From the NCBI GenBank assembly GCA_947631505.1, contig CANRLR010000006.1, forward strand, positions 1-64,000: a DNA stretch of 64,000 nucleotides. The letters are read 5' to 3'. The position numbers were made by a program, and so were the translations under genes. The notes under the pieces are model-generated. The model saw nothing but the letters and a program-made list of their open reading frames with translations. It was not told the DNA's origin and did no database searches. Numbering within the stretch: position 1 is the first letter of the stretch; the number at the start of each line of letters is the position of its first letter. Positions 7,703 through 16,604 of the stretch are shown here, piece by piece. This stretch comes from an uncultured Lachnospiraceae bacterium (GTDB lineage: Bacteria; Bacillota; Clostridia; Lachnospirales; Lachnospiraceae).

Positions 7703-9055
7703 TTACTGTAACCGTGCTGACAATTCTTTGCTCAGCTCTTCAAAACCTGGTTTACCAAGCAGAGCAAACATATTTTTCTTATAGCTTTCTACACCCGGCT
7801 GGTTAAATGGATTTACCCCCAGAACATAACCACTGATACCGCATGCATATTCAAAGAAGTAGAACAGTTCTCCCAGATAGAATTCATTCTGCTCTGGAAT
7901 ACGGATAATCAGGTTCGGTACATTTCCGTCTGTATGTGCAAGCTGTGTACCTTTCATGGCACTCTTATTGATAAAGTCCATCGTCTTTCCTGCTAAGTAA
8001 TTCAAACCGTCTAAATCCTTTTCCTCTTCTTTTACCGTAATATCCAAGGATGGTTTTTCAAGCTCCATTACTGTCTCAAACATAATACGGGAACCATCCT
8101 GAATAAACTGTCCCATTGAATGCAGATCTGTTGTCAAGTCGACCGATGCCGGGAAAATACCCTTTTGGTCTTTTCCTTCACTTTCTCCATAAAGCTGTTT
8201 CCACCACTCTGCTACATAATGGAAAATCGGCTCATAATTTGCCAGAACTTCAACATCTTTTCCTTTGGCATGAAGAATATTACGAACGGCAGCATATTTG
8301 ATTGCATCATTATCTGCAAGAGATGTCTCCAAGCAAAGCTTTCTCATGCTCTGGGCACCTTCCATCAATTTGCTGATATCTGCTCCGCTTGCTGCAATCG
8401 GAAGAAGACCTACTGCTGTCAATACAGAGAAACGTCCTCCTACATCATCCGGTACTACGAAAGTTTCATATCCCTCTTCCGTTGCTAAGCCCTTCAAAGC
8501 ACCTTTTGCCTTGTCTGTCGTAGCATAAATACGTTTCGCTGCACCTTCTTTCCCATACTTCGTTTCCAGCATTTCCTTAAACACACGGAATGCAATTGCC
8601 GGCTCTGTTGTTGTACCAGATTTACTAATTACATTTACTGAAAAATCTCTGTCACCAATTGTTTCAATCAGCTGTGACAGATACGTTCCGCTGATACTAT
8701 TTCCCGCATAGTAAATCTCCGGTGTCTTACGTACTGACTTGTCCACACTATTATAGAAGCAGTGACGAAGGAATTCGATTGCGGCACGAGCTCCCAAATA
8801 AGAACCACCGATTCCGATTACAACTAAAACATCGGAATCTGACTGGATTTTCTGTGCTGCTTTCTGAATTCTGGAAAACTCCTCTTTATCATAATCTTCC
8901 GGCAAATCGATCCACCCAAGAAAATCGTTTCCTGCTCCCTTTTTCTGTTCCAAGGTCTCTCTGGCTGCTGCCACTGCTGCCTCCATTGATGTAATTTCAT
9001 CCTCACGGATAAAACCGTTCGCAAGTGAGTAATCAAAGGTTACATGTTTTTCCAT
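7703..9055 (-). CDS. pgi: Glucose-6-phosphate isomerase
   Basis: Interconverts glucose-6-phosphate and fructose-6-phosphate in glycolysis. The 450-residue length is that of the short Firmicutes-type PGI. Visible signatures are [36 protein letters not shown] (sugar-phosphate-binding SKSGTT), [33 protein letters not shown] and the C-terminal [18 protein letters not shown] with the catalytic Lys. GGAGGTAGGGAAAA precedes the ATG. It is probably transcribed alone, ending at the strong hairpin at 7598-7646. Confidence 0.95.
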   Translation of the reverse strand: MEKHVTFDYSLANGFIREDEITSMEAAVAAARETLEQKKGAGNDFLGWIDLPEDYDKEEFSRIQKAAQKIQSDSDVLVVIGIGGSYLGARAAIEFLRHCFYNSVDKSVRKTPEIYYAGNSISGTYLSQLIETIGDRDFSVNVISKSGTTTEPAIAFRVFKEMLETKYGKEGAAKRIYATTDKAKGALKGLATEEGYETFVVPDDVGGRFSVLTAVGLLPIAASGADISKLMEGAQSMRKLCLETSLADNDAIKYAAVRNILHAKGKDVEVLANYEPIFHYVAEWWKQLYGESEGKDQKGIFPASVDLTTDLHSMGQFIQDGSRIMFETVMELEKPSLDITVKEEEKDLDGLNYLAGKTMDFINKSAMKGTQLAHTDGNVPNLIIRIPEQNEFYLGELFYFFEYACGISGYVLGVNPFNQPGVESYKKNMFALLGKPGFEELSKELSARLQ

Positions 9056-9124
9056 TTTTCCCTACCTCCATGTTCTCTTAATATAGGTAAATTATACTAT
9101 TTTCTAATTCCTCCTGTCAACCTT

Positions 9125-9817
9125 TTACCCCATATATTCCCGAATTACATCACGAATCACTTTTTCTTCTTCCTTCGTAAATTCAATCGCAATATCCTTT
9201 TTCTTTTCCGGTCCTTTTGCCTTGAGAGACACAACTTTGCCGGATGGTTCCTCTTCAAAATATTTTTGCCGGTATTCTTCTACCATTTGGGAATGGAACG
9301 TCTCATTTTCAAGTCTCGGTTTATATATATTCTCTAAAAAATCCACCATATCAATATGCAGGAGTTCTCTCTTTCCCGGAATACCATACAAACAATCAAA
9401 GAGCAAGATCAAACCATTTCCTACAATGCCCGCAATCAGACATCCCAGTATCGTGTACTGTCCAACATTAAGAATCATGGCAATAATACCGCTTCCAAGG
9501 CTGGCAAGCATGGACAAAAGCATACAGACATTGCAAAAGGATTCCCATCCATGAAGATGCAGTCCCAGAACCCGGTAATGCCGAATATATTTTTCCACAA
9601 AAACATTTACATTGGGAACACCGATCTGCAGCTGATAACAGGTCTCAAATTTACGGCACAAGGTTTTCATCAACGGATGGTTGGAACGTCCCATATCCTT
9701 CGCCCCGCAAAGCAGGCGCCGATAAACAAGACAGAGCATTCCTTTCACTACGATTTCCAACAGACATAATCCCAATATTGCCGCTGCAATCCATTGACCA
9801 TTTACATACTTCATCAT
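9125..9817 (-). CDS. Membrane protein of unknown function
   Basis: I do not recognise a named family. The 230-residue protein has three hydrophobic segments: about residues 8-32, 91-114 and 119-144. A charged cytoplasmic-looking C-terminal half follows, ending in KAKGPEKKKDIAIEFTKEEE and VIRDVIREYMG. The ATG at 9817 is chosen because GGGAGGAATTTTGT precedes it; the frame continues upstream to 9928 through a hairpin and is not coding there. It lies downstream of murG on the same strand, separated by a probable terminator. Confidence 0.65.
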   Translation of the reverse strand: MMKYVNGQWIAAAILGLCLLEIVVKGMLCLVYRRLLCGAKDMGRSNHPLMKTLCRKFETCYQLQIGVPNVNVFVEKYIRHYRVLGLHLHGWESFCNVCMLLSMLASLGSGIIAMILNVGQYTILGCLIAGIVGNGLILLFDCLYGIPGKRELLHIDMVDFLENIYKPRLENETFHSQMVEEYRQKYFEEEPSGKVVSLKAKGPEKKKDIAIEFTKEEEKVIRDVIREYMG

Positions 9818-9859
9818 ACAAAATTCCTCCCTTTTTACAAAAGTTTGGACTAAGTATAA

Positions 9860-9894
9860 CAGACGGGCCCTCTTATAACTAGAAGGCCCGCCTG
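9860..9894 (-). terminator. Probable terminator after murG
   Basis: On the minus strand CAGGCGGGCC pairs with GGCCCGTCTG (one G-T pair), followed by TTATACTT. The U-tract is weak, so read-through into the membrane protein gene is likely. Confidence 0.45.
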
Positions 9895-9937
9895 CAAAAA
9901 ATGAAATTCGTATGACAGTTTTCGACATTATTTCTGT

Positions 9938-11020
9938 TTATTCTTCTGAATTCGTTCCTTTTACCGCTTTATCGATAATATCAGCCACAAGCTGTACCGC
10001 ATTTTGCTGATTACTTTCTTCCATGGAACGACGGTAAATATGTTTCTTCTCATCTACCTCCTGTACCGCAGCGAGTAATCCCTCACTCGTCAGCTCCTCT
10101 TCCCTTATCACATAACTGAATCCCTGTTTTTCAAAAGAAGCTGCATTTAAAATCTGGTCTCCGCGGCTTGCTTCCATCGAGAGAGGAATTAAAATATTCG
10201 GCTTGTGCAATGCTAAAAGCTCACAAATCGCATTGGCACCTGCACGGGAGATTACAATATCTGCCGCATCTAACAAATCACATAATTCCTTCTGTATATA
10301 TTCAAACTGCACATAACCTTCCATGCCCTGCAAAGATTCATCAACCTTATCTTTACCACAAAGATGTATAATTTGATATTTCTCCAATAACTGGGGAAGA
10401 ATTTCGCGTACCGCCTCATTTACCCGGACTGAGCCAAGGCTGCCACCAATTACAAGGATGACCGGTCTATTGGCACGAAATCCACAGAATTCCAATCCTT
10501 TCAGCCGATTACCCGTAAAGAGTTCACTGCGAATCGGAGAACCCGTAAGATAAGCTTTATCTACCGGTAAATGCTCAAGCGTCTCCGGAAAATTCGCACA
10601 AATTGCGGTCGCACTGGAAATGCAGAGCCGGTTGGCAAGCCCCGGCGAAATATCGGATTCATGCAGAACACATGGAATCTTCTTCCGTTTTGCCGCCTTA
10701 ACAACGGGAACGGTCACAAATCCACCTTTTGAAAAAATAACATCCGGTTTTACTTTTTTTATGATTTTTTCTGCCTCTGCATATCCCTTCAATATCCGAA
10801 ACGGATCCGTAAAATTCTTTATATCAAAATAACGGCGGAGCTTCCCGGAAGAAATTCCATAATAGGGAATGTCAAAATTTGAAATTAATTCTTTCTCAAT
10901 TCCCGTTTTAGAACCAATATAATGAACCTCATAGCCTCTCTTTTCTAATTCTGGGAGTAAAGCAATATTCGGTGTTACGTGACCAGCCGTTCCCCCTCCG
11001 GTAAGTATGATTTTCTTCAT
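9938..11020 (-). CDS. murG: Lipid II synthase (GT28 N-acetylglucosaminyltransferase)
   Basis: MurG adds GlcNAc to lipid I on the inner membrane face to give lipid II. The 360-residue protein has the N-terminal glycine loop ILTGGGTAGHVTPNIAL, the second-domain loop ILVIGGSLGSVRVNEAVRE, the UDP-GlcNAc-binding ISRAGANAICELLAL and PNILIPLSMEASRGDQILNA. The ATG at 11020 has AAGGAGG upstream; a longer frame to 11131 would overlap the HIT gene. It is encoded apart from the usual mra cluster, 13 bases after the HIT gene. Confidence 0.93.
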   Translation of the reverse strand: MKKIILTGGGTAGHVTPNIALLPELEKRGYEVHYIGSKTGIEKELISNFDIPYYGISSGKLRRYFDIKNFTDPFRILKGYAEAEKIIKKVKPDVIFSKGGFVTVPVVKAAKRKKIPCVLHESDISPGLANRLCISSATAICANFPETLEHLPVDKAYLTGSPIRSELFTGNRLKGLEFCGFRANRPVILVIGGSLGSVRVNEAVREILPQLLEKYQIIHLCGKDKVDESLQGMEGYVQFEYIQKELCDLLDAADIVISRAGANAICELLALHKPNILIPLSMEASRGDQILNAASFEKQGFSYVIREEELTSEGLLAAVQEVDEKKHIYRRSMEESNQQNAVQLVADIIDKAVKGTNSEE

Positions 11021-11033
11021 ACCCAAATCCTCC

Positions 11034-11450
11034 TTATAAATGTGATCTGATCTCTTCAACAACAGCTGCCATATCCTCCGGTGTCTCCATTGGCTTCCAA
11101 CCAATGTTAATCGTTTTTGTATCTCCCTCAAACCTTGGAATTACATGAACATGAAGATGAAAAACCGTTTGGCCTGCTGCCTCACCGTTGTTCTGCAAAA
11201 TATTAATACCATCACAATGATAAGCTTCCTTCACGGCTTTTGCGATTTTTTTTGCTACTATCATGACCTTGGAAACATATTCATCGGAAAGTTCAAAAAT
11301 GTCAGCTGCATGCTTTTTCGGCAAAATAATTACATGACCTCTTGCAGATGGATTTACATCCAGAATTGCCTTAAAATCCTCATCCTCATAAACACAATAA
11401 GAAGGAATCTCTCCTGCAATAATTTTACAAAAAATACAATTGTTCTCCAT
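11034..11450 (-). CDS. HIT-family nucleotide hydrolase (HinT-like)
   Basis: A 138-residue histidine-triad protein; such enzymes cleave purine nucleoside phosphoramidates and AMP-lysine conjugates. The N-terminus CIFCKIIAGEIPS is canonical and Cys pairs with downstream residues in zinc-bearing members. The triad is HLHVHVIPRF, preceded by NNGEAAGQTVF. The C-terminus is longer than in the minimal protein. It is part of a run SCP2 fusion - HIT - murG with short gaps. GAGAGGACAAATC precedes the ATG. Confidence 0.92.
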   Translation of the reverse strand: MENNCIFCKIIAGEIPSYCVYEDEDFKAILDVNPSARGHVIILPKKHAADIFELSDEYVSKVMIVAKKIAKAVKEAYHCDGINILQNNGEAAGQTVFHLHVHVIPRFEGDTKTINIGWKPMETPEDMAAVVEEIRSHL

Positions 11451-11476
11451 GATTTGTCCTCTCTTTCTATCTTTTC

Positions 11477-12463
11477 TTATTGAAAACGGAAAATGGTATC
11501 AAAGTTCCGCAAAATTTTAAAATTCCCCTGAGCAGAAAGCTCCCCTGACATAAAGGCCCCCTGAAAAGATTTCGTTCCATTCAAAATCTCGTTAAAAACA
11601 CCGGACTTCACTTTAGCTGTCACATCTGCTTTCTCCGTAGAGCCCCGGTAGCAGTTCATCTGTTCCTGCTTAATATCAATGACGAGCGATGTGTTCTCAT
11701 CTATTAAATCAATCTGGAATATCGCATTCAGATCATCCATAGGATAGAAATGTTCGGTCAGCCGGCTCACATATTCATCCGAATCGTTGTTCTCTCCTAG
11801 CATTCCCTTGAACAGACTTGCCAATTCCTCAATATCTTCTTTTTGTTTTTTTACATAATTATCATTGGAAACATATGCGGAAAGCTGTTCACTTTCCTGC
11901 GGTGTCAGAGACAATGTGCTTCCCCGGAGAACAGTTTTTTTCACCTGCATACTGCTATTTGGAAATGCCACCGCCTTTTTTGAAATCATACGATAGAAAT
12001 TCTCTGTTTTTTTCTCAATCATGAGATTGTACTCGGCATTCGTCTCAAATTCCACATGGTTATCTACATAGGCACAGAGCCCTTCGCTCGGCACACCACC
12101 TAACATTTCCCATGCACGAATCAGAGAATACTCCGCCTCTCTCTCCCCATAAGTTGTCGCCATAACAACCGGGAACATATAAAGATGCGACAGAACCTCT
12201 TTGTCACCATATAACCAGCAGGCATCTAAAAACTGCTGTAGAAATCCACCAATCCCCAGCCACTCCACAGAGGCTGCCAATATGACACCATCTGCCTCTT
12301 TCAGTGTCTTTGGCAAAACCATAATATTGCTCTTTTCTTCGTACAAATTGTACCGTTCTACAACAACACGCAGCTCATCCAAGACCTTTTCTATTTTTTC
12401 CAGGGCAAAAAGAGTAGGGTCATCAATTAATCCCCGTCCCCCATAATAAATATTAACTCTCAT
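11477..12463 (-). CDS. Flavodoxin-like / SCP2-domain fusion protein
   Basis: The 328-residue protein has two parts. Residues 1-180 resemble an NAD(P)H-dependent FMN reductase fold (AASVEWLGIGGFLQQFLD contact loop), though the usual N-terminal phosphate loop GSPR is altered to YYGGRGLIDDP, so FMN binding is uncertain. Residues about 225-328 look like an SCP2 lipid-binding domain (TSLVIDIKQEQMNCYRG, VTAKVKSGVFNEILNG, GELSAQGNFKIL). SCP2 domains bind lipids or acyl chains. The pairing is seen in Clostridia but its substrate is unknown. The start overlaps the rhomboid gene by 11 bases, so the two are cotranslated. Confidence 0.7.
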   Translation of the reverse strand: MRVNIYYGGRGLIDDPTLFALEKIEKVLDELRVVVERYNLYEEKSNIMVLPKTLKEADGVILAASVEWLGIGGFLQQFLDACWLYGDKEVLSHLYMFPVVMATTYGEREAEYSLIRAWEMLGGVPSEGLCAYVDNHVEFETNAEYNLMIEKKTENFYRMISKKAVAFPNSSMQVKKTVLRGSTLSLTPQESEQLSAYVSNDNYVKKQKEDIEELASLFKGMLGENNDSDEYVSRLTEHFYPMDDLNAIFQIDLIDENTSLVIDIKQEQMNCYRGSTEKADVTAKVKSGVFNEILNGTKSFQGAFMSGELSAQGNFKILRNFDTIFRFQ

Positions 12464-13064
12464 AGCTAACCTCCATTTGTTTCTTTCTGGTCATAATCAG
12501 ACAGATTACTACACCTGCTGCAAACCCGCCCACATGGGCGGCATTGTCTATACTTGTATCCTGAAACCCACTGTAAAGACTAATCGCCAAATATAAAAAG
12601 TATCGCGGTACTTCTGTAGAGCGGCGTCCCTTGTTTCCTCTTATCAAAAGAAGCAGTAAGGCTCCCGTCAACCCGTAAATTGCCCCGGATGCTCCACAAG
12701 ACACCGTATATTCTCCTGTAATAAATACATTATAAGCGATGGAGACCACGCCCGCAACAATCCCGGAAAGAAAATATAATACAACATAGCGGATTCTCCC
12801 CATCACCTGTTCCAGTGCATAGCCAAGTACCAACAAGGATAGCATATTATTAAATAAATGGTCCCAGCCAAAATGCAGGAAAAAGTGTGTGATCAGACGA
12901 TACCATTCGTGTTTTTCCAAAATGAATGGCTCATAGGATGCTCCCATCAACAGCATATAATCGGTGTCGTAGCTAGAACCATTCCACTCCACATATAAAA
13001 AAACCAATATATTGATGATAACAAGAATCAGTGTCATAATAGGTATCTTATTTTTCGTCTGCAT
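12453..13064 (-). CDS. Rhomboid-family intramembrane serine protease
   Basis: A 203-residue polytopic protein with about six membrane segments. The catalytic Ser is in CGASGAIYG and the catalytic His in NAAHVGGFAAG; the loop HFGWDHLFNNMLSL in membrane segment 2 carries the conserved Asn and His pair. It cleaves single-pass membrane proteins within the bilayer; substrates are not predictable here. The ATG at 13064 follows AGAGAGGTAAAT; an upstream ATG at 13097 has no ribosome site. It heads a minus-strand run with the SCP2 fusion. Confidence 0.92.
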   Translation of the reverse strand: MQTKNKIPIMTLILVIINILVFLYVEWNGSSYDTDYMLLMGASYEPFILEKHEWYRLITHFFLHFGWDHLFNNMLSLLVLGYALEQVMGRIRYVVLYFLSGIVAGVVSIAYNVFITGEYTVSCGASGAIYGLTGALLLLLIRGNKGRRSTEVPRYFLYLAISLYSGFQDTSIDNAAHVGGFAAGVVICLIMTRKKQMEVSYES

Positions 13065-13172
13065 ATTTACCTCTCTTATCATAGCATACCATTTCAATTT
13101 ATGTTATGATAAGAATTGTAACACAGAACGACAAGCCGGTCAATGAGTCCGGCAGATTAGGAGGAGGTTATT

Positions 13173-14573
13173 GTGAATGTAACAGTTCCGGCAAATTCAT
13201 CCAATACAAAAACAATCCTGACTCTTTTAGAGGAATCGGGATATTCTCTGCCCTGTAACTGCCACGGTGCCCATCATTGCAACGGTGCCCGGTATTCCTT
13301 TGACTGTGCTATGATTCCCAAAAAAACAATTACCGTTACATTACCGGATACAGAGGAAACCCTGTGCGGTATTTCTCTGGAAAATAGAACTTGTGTACCG
13401 GGAAAGGGGACGTGCCTCCTCATCGATCTCGGTACCACAACCATTGCTCTTGCCCTGATTGACACTGACCTTGGAGAACTTCGCCAGACTGCTGTTTTTA
13501 CCAATCCGGAACGGTCATTTGGCAGCGATGTCATTTCCCGGATTCAAAGCTCTATCAGTGGAAACAGGGAGCAGCTGAAGGGGATAATACGTCAGGCATT
13601 ACAAAAGGAAACAGCTGAACTTTGTCAAAAAAACAAACAGACTCTACAGGATATAACACACTGTTATATCGGCGGTAACACTGCCATGATCCATATCTTA
13701 ATGGGATATGACTGCCAGCCTCTTGCGGCAAGTCCCTTTCAGATTGCAGAAAAATCTCCTGAACCATTTTTTGTTCAACAGTGCAAAGTTACGATTCTTC
13801 CTTGGATCTCTGCCTTTGTCGGCGGCGATATTACAGCCGGCTTTTATGCCTGCCCAATCACCAGATCTTCCCCGGCACTTTTTATTGATCTGGGAACAAA
13901 CGGTGAAATGCTGCTTCACAATTCAGGAGCTGTCTATGCCGCTTCTACCGCTGCCGGTCCCGCTTTTGAAGGAAATGGGCTAAGTTGTGGTTGTCCGGGT
14001 ATTCCGGGTGCAATTTCTGCGGTAACGCTGCACCGGCTTCGCCCGGCTATTACTACCATTGGCAATAAACTTCCTATCGGTATTTGTGGTTCAGGGGCAA
14101 TTTCTGTTATGGCAGAGCTCCTTCACCACAAGTATGTAACAAGAGATGGCATTTTAACCGGAAAATTTCCGGAAGAAGGAATTCTGCTCGGCTTCTCCCA
14201 AGCCGGGAATGCCATTCATTTTACTGCTGAAGATTTCCGCAGCATACAGCTTGCCATTGCTGCGATCGGGGCAGGAATTGATACCCTTTGCCATGCGGCA
14301 GGGATTTCTTCTGAACAGATTCGCTGCGTATATTTGGGAGGAGGATTTGGTTTCTATTTAGATCTGCCCGCCTGCCGAAGCTTGGGATTACTTTCCCATA
14401 TTGATATTTCCTGTGTAATTCCTATGGGTAATACCTGTCTTCAGGGCTTATATCAGTGCGCGTGCCAGCAGCAGGCTTCCCTCTCCATACCATCTGTTAC
14501 TCCTATTTCTCTGGCAGATAGTGACTACTTCCAATCCCGCTTTATTGCTCACATGACATATAACGACTGGTAA
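13173..14573 (+). CDS. ASKHA-domain protein (RACo-like, DUF4445), short form
   Basis: The 466-residue protein carries an ASKHA ATPase domain of the type found in RACo, the reductive activator of corrinoid proteins: LIDLGTTTIALALID phosphate 1, FGSDVISRIQ, FIDLGTNGEMLL, ICGSGAISVMAELL and VYLGGGFGFYLDL. The N-terminal 50 residues have four Cys (28, 30, 36, 45) in a compressed pattern unlike the CxxxxCxxC of a plant-type [2Fe-2S] domain, so cluster binding is uncertain. Homologues usually exceed 550 residues, making this a shortened form. The GTG at 13173 follows GGAGGAGG. It ends 32 bases inside the convergent FHA gene. No corrinoid methyltransferase lies nearby. Confidence 0.78.
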   Translation: MNVTVPANSSNTKTILTLLEESGYSLPCNCHGAHHCNGARYSFDCAMIPKKTITVTLPDTEETLCGISLENRTCVPGKGTCLLIDLGTTTIALALIDTDLGELRQTAVFTNPERSFGSDVISRIQSSISGNREQLKGIIRQALQKETAELCQKNKQTLQDITHCYIGGNTAMIHILMGYDCQPLAASPFQIAEKSPEPFFVQQCKVTILPWISAFVGGDITAGFYACPITRSSPALFIDLGTNGEMLLHNSGAVYAASTAAGPAFEGNGLSCGCPGIPGAISAVTLHRLRPAITTIGNKLPIGICGSGAISVMAELLHHKYVTRDGILTGKFPEEGILLGFSQAGNAIHFTAEDFRSIQLAIAAIGAGIDTLCHAAGISSEQIRCVYLGGGFGFYLDLPACRSLGLLSHIDISCVIPMGNTCLQGLYQCACQQQASLSIPSVTPISLADSDYFQSRFIAHMTYNDW

Positions 14574-15711
14574 TTTCTACGACGTACTCCCAGCGGGCAA
14601 AACGAATCACATCACCATCCTGCAGCAGAACCGGCTGCCATGGAACAAGCTGCTGTCCGTTTCGATAGGTTCCATACACCGACTCTTCATCTATTATCAT
14701 AATACTCCCACCCTCCTGCCTTATTTCTGCATGGAACGGACTGACATCCTCTGAATCAATTGCAAAATGAACAAATTCTTTATCGCTTCCCATACGGAAG
14801 GGAAACTCTGTAACCGGAATTGGTTCACCTCCCCTTACCTGAGGAATCAGGCAGACTTTTTTCTCTCCCTCTCTGACCGCCTCAAATTCAGCTGCCGTTT
14901 TGTTCTTTCCCAGCACAGACAGCCGCCATATGCCATATCCGCTGACTGCCAGAAAAAAGAGAACCGCCCCTGCCAGTCTGCCATAATCTGTCTCTCCGGA
15001 AACGGCGGAAGTAAACACACCACTTTTCCATAAGATAAGTGGGCAGATCAATCCGGCTCCTGCTATTCCGGCTGCTACTGGCTTCACTTTATGAAAATAC
15101 GGATTCTTCTTTGGGGCTGAATATTGCTTTTTTGGCTCTACCACGGCTTCCGGCAGAATGTGTTCTCTCTGCGGTTCTTCCTTCTGTCCCACATATTCTT
15201 TTAACATTTGTCTGGAACAATTTTCTTCCTTTGTCTGCTTATGCATTCCATATACAAAAAAGACTAAGTCTTTTTCCTTTTGATTCATTTTTTCCATAAT
15301 AAACTCTAACAGTCCTCCGATAGAAACCACAAAATCTTTTTCATTATCCTCCTGATAGATTCCATAAATTTTCTGACTGTTGCGCTCTATAAATATCATA
15401 TCCTCCCGAATCATAAGACCCCGGGAATCCAGTAAATAGTCTTCCAGAACTTCCACCATTTCAAATAGAGCTGCAAAAAGGATTTTGATATCTTTCAGAT
15501 GAAATTCCGTTTCGGTTAAATATTGTTTCAATGTCACTTTACCAGATATAGGATAATAATATTCTTTGACTCCGTTAATACACCGGATTTCTAACGGTAA
15601 AAAACAGGGAATGTCTTCATAGGAAAAAATCTTCTCACTTCTTGTCTCTCCCGCTTTTCCCTTTATTTTTATATAATTTCCTGATTCCTCCTGCACGATT
15701 TCCTGCTCCAT
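14542..15711 (-). CDS. FHA-domain membrane protein at the end of the Tad locus
   Basis: The 389-residue protein ends the pilus operon. Residues 1-165 form an N-terminal domain matching the DUF6382 type that accompanies Tad loci in Clostridia. Two short hydrophobic stretches follow at about 208-230 and 243-265. The C-terminal FHA domain shows FRMGSDKEFVHFAIDSEDVS, then PFHAEIRQEGG and YGTYRNGQQL. FHA domains bind phosphothreonine, suggesting phosphorylation-dependent control or assembly. It is 40 bases downstream of the TadE-like gene, and its 3' end overlaps the ASKHA gene. Confidence 0.8.
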   Translation of the reverse strand: MEQEIVQEESGNYIKIKGKAGETRSEKIFSYEDIPCFLPLEIRCINGVKEYYYPISGKVTLKQYLTETEFHLKDIKILFAALFEMVEVLEDYLLDSRGLMIREDMIFIERNSQKIYGIYQEDNEKDFVVSIGGLLEFIMEKMNQKEKDLVFFVYGMHKQTKEENCSRQMLKEYVGQKEEPQREHILPEAVVEPKKQYSAPKKNPYFHKVKPVAAGIAGAGLICPLILWKSGVFTSAVSGETDYGRLAGAVLFFLAVSGYGIWRLSVLGKNKTAAEFEAVREGEKKVCLIPQVRGGEPIPVTEFPFRMGSDKEFVHFAIDSEDVSPFHAEIRQEGGSIMIIDEESVYGTYRNGQQLVPWQPVLLQDGDVIRFARWEYVVEITSRYMSCEQ

Positions 15712-15751
15712 TTTCTTCCCCCATTCTCTCTTTGGACTGATGATTAACGAA

Positions 15752-16159
15752 TCAGGCCAAATCCCATTTCAATTTAGCCGGAACGACAATTTCTCTTGTA
15801 ACGACCTGTTGTATCTGCTGCTTCTTATTTGTCAGAATTTTTTTTAATAATGGAACAGAGACCGATAATTCACATGTGACCGTAACCTTTTCATACAAAA
15901 TTTTATTTCTTGCTTTTACCGATTTTATGTTCATAATGAATAACTGCCTGTTCCATTCCTTTCTTACTTTCTGCTCCCAGACCGATGATGTCGGTGCATG
16001 CTCAGCGGCAAGCCATTGTGCTGTCCCCTCATTCGTTTCTGTTTCCAGCACAATCCGGTCGTGGACATAAAATCCACCATAGCAAAGTGCTGTCATGAGC
16101 CAAACACAAATTGACATAATAAAAGTTGCCTCCACGGTATAATATCCTGCTTTTTTCAT
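15752..16159 (-). CDS. TadE-like minor pseudopilin
   Basis: The 135-residue protein starts MKKAGYYTVEATFIM with a prepilin-like site: Gly5 followed by YYTVE, placing Glu at +5 of the mature protein, then a hydrophobic helix to about residue 30. This is the TadE/TadF layout of minor pilins cleaved by the A24 peptidase. The rest is a small extracytoplasmic domain. Its ATG overlaps the preceding peptidase stop by 4 bases (ATGA), indicating translational coupling. Confidence 0.8.
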   Translation of the reverse strand: MKKAGYYTVEATFIMSICVWLMTALCYGGFYVHDRIVLETETNEGTAQWLAAEHAPTSSVWEQKVRKEWNRQLFIMNIKSVKARNKILYEKVTVTCELSVSVPLLKKILTNKKQQIQQVVTREIVVPAKLKWDLA

Positions 16160-16575
16160 AAAAAGAACACCACCCCATATGCCGCTGCCGTAAACGGAAT
16201 GAATGGAATTTTATATTTTCTTCCTTTTTTCTTTATTACCAGAAGCCAAAGACTGGCAATCGATGCCAATATGAGGCTGATCATAAATAACTCCAAATTT
16301 CCCCAAAAACCAAGGGCAGCTCCCGTTACTGCATAGACAAGGGCATCCCCCTCTCCGATTCCTCCTTTTGTCACTTTACTGATTCCCCATAAAAATACGC
16401 CCCAGAACATTCCTAAAAGTAATACGGGTATCCCTTGATTTTGGATTATCTGTCCCACAATAAGAGAAATCAGACACATCCAGCCGGGAACACAGGGAAT
16501 TTCCTTTTTTCTTCCGTCAATCACTGCCATAATAACAAGATAACTCATTGTTATCGTAAACACATACCACTTCAT
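16156..16575 (-). CDS. A24 prepilin peptidase, second copy in the Tad locus
   Basis: The 139-residue membrane protein is the minimal TadV/CpaA type that cleaves the leader of Flp and TadE-like prepilins. The two catalytic Asp are in MAVIDGRKKEIP and KGGIGEGDALVYAV (a GxGD motif with Ala-Leu replacing the usual xKL). About five membrane segments are present. Another A24 peptidase starts the same operon at 24567, so the two may process different prepilin classes. GGAAGGA precedes the ATG. Confidence 0.82.
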   Translation of the reverse strand: MKWYVFTITMSYLVIMAVIDGRKKEIPCVPGWMCLISLIVGQIIQNQGIPVLLLGMFWGVFLWGISKVTKGGIGEGDALVYAVTGAALGFWGNLELFMISLILASIASLWLLVIKKKGRKYKIPFIPFTAAAYGVVFFL

Positions 16576-16604
16576 AATTCGTATCCTTCCTTTCTATCCT
16601 TTAT

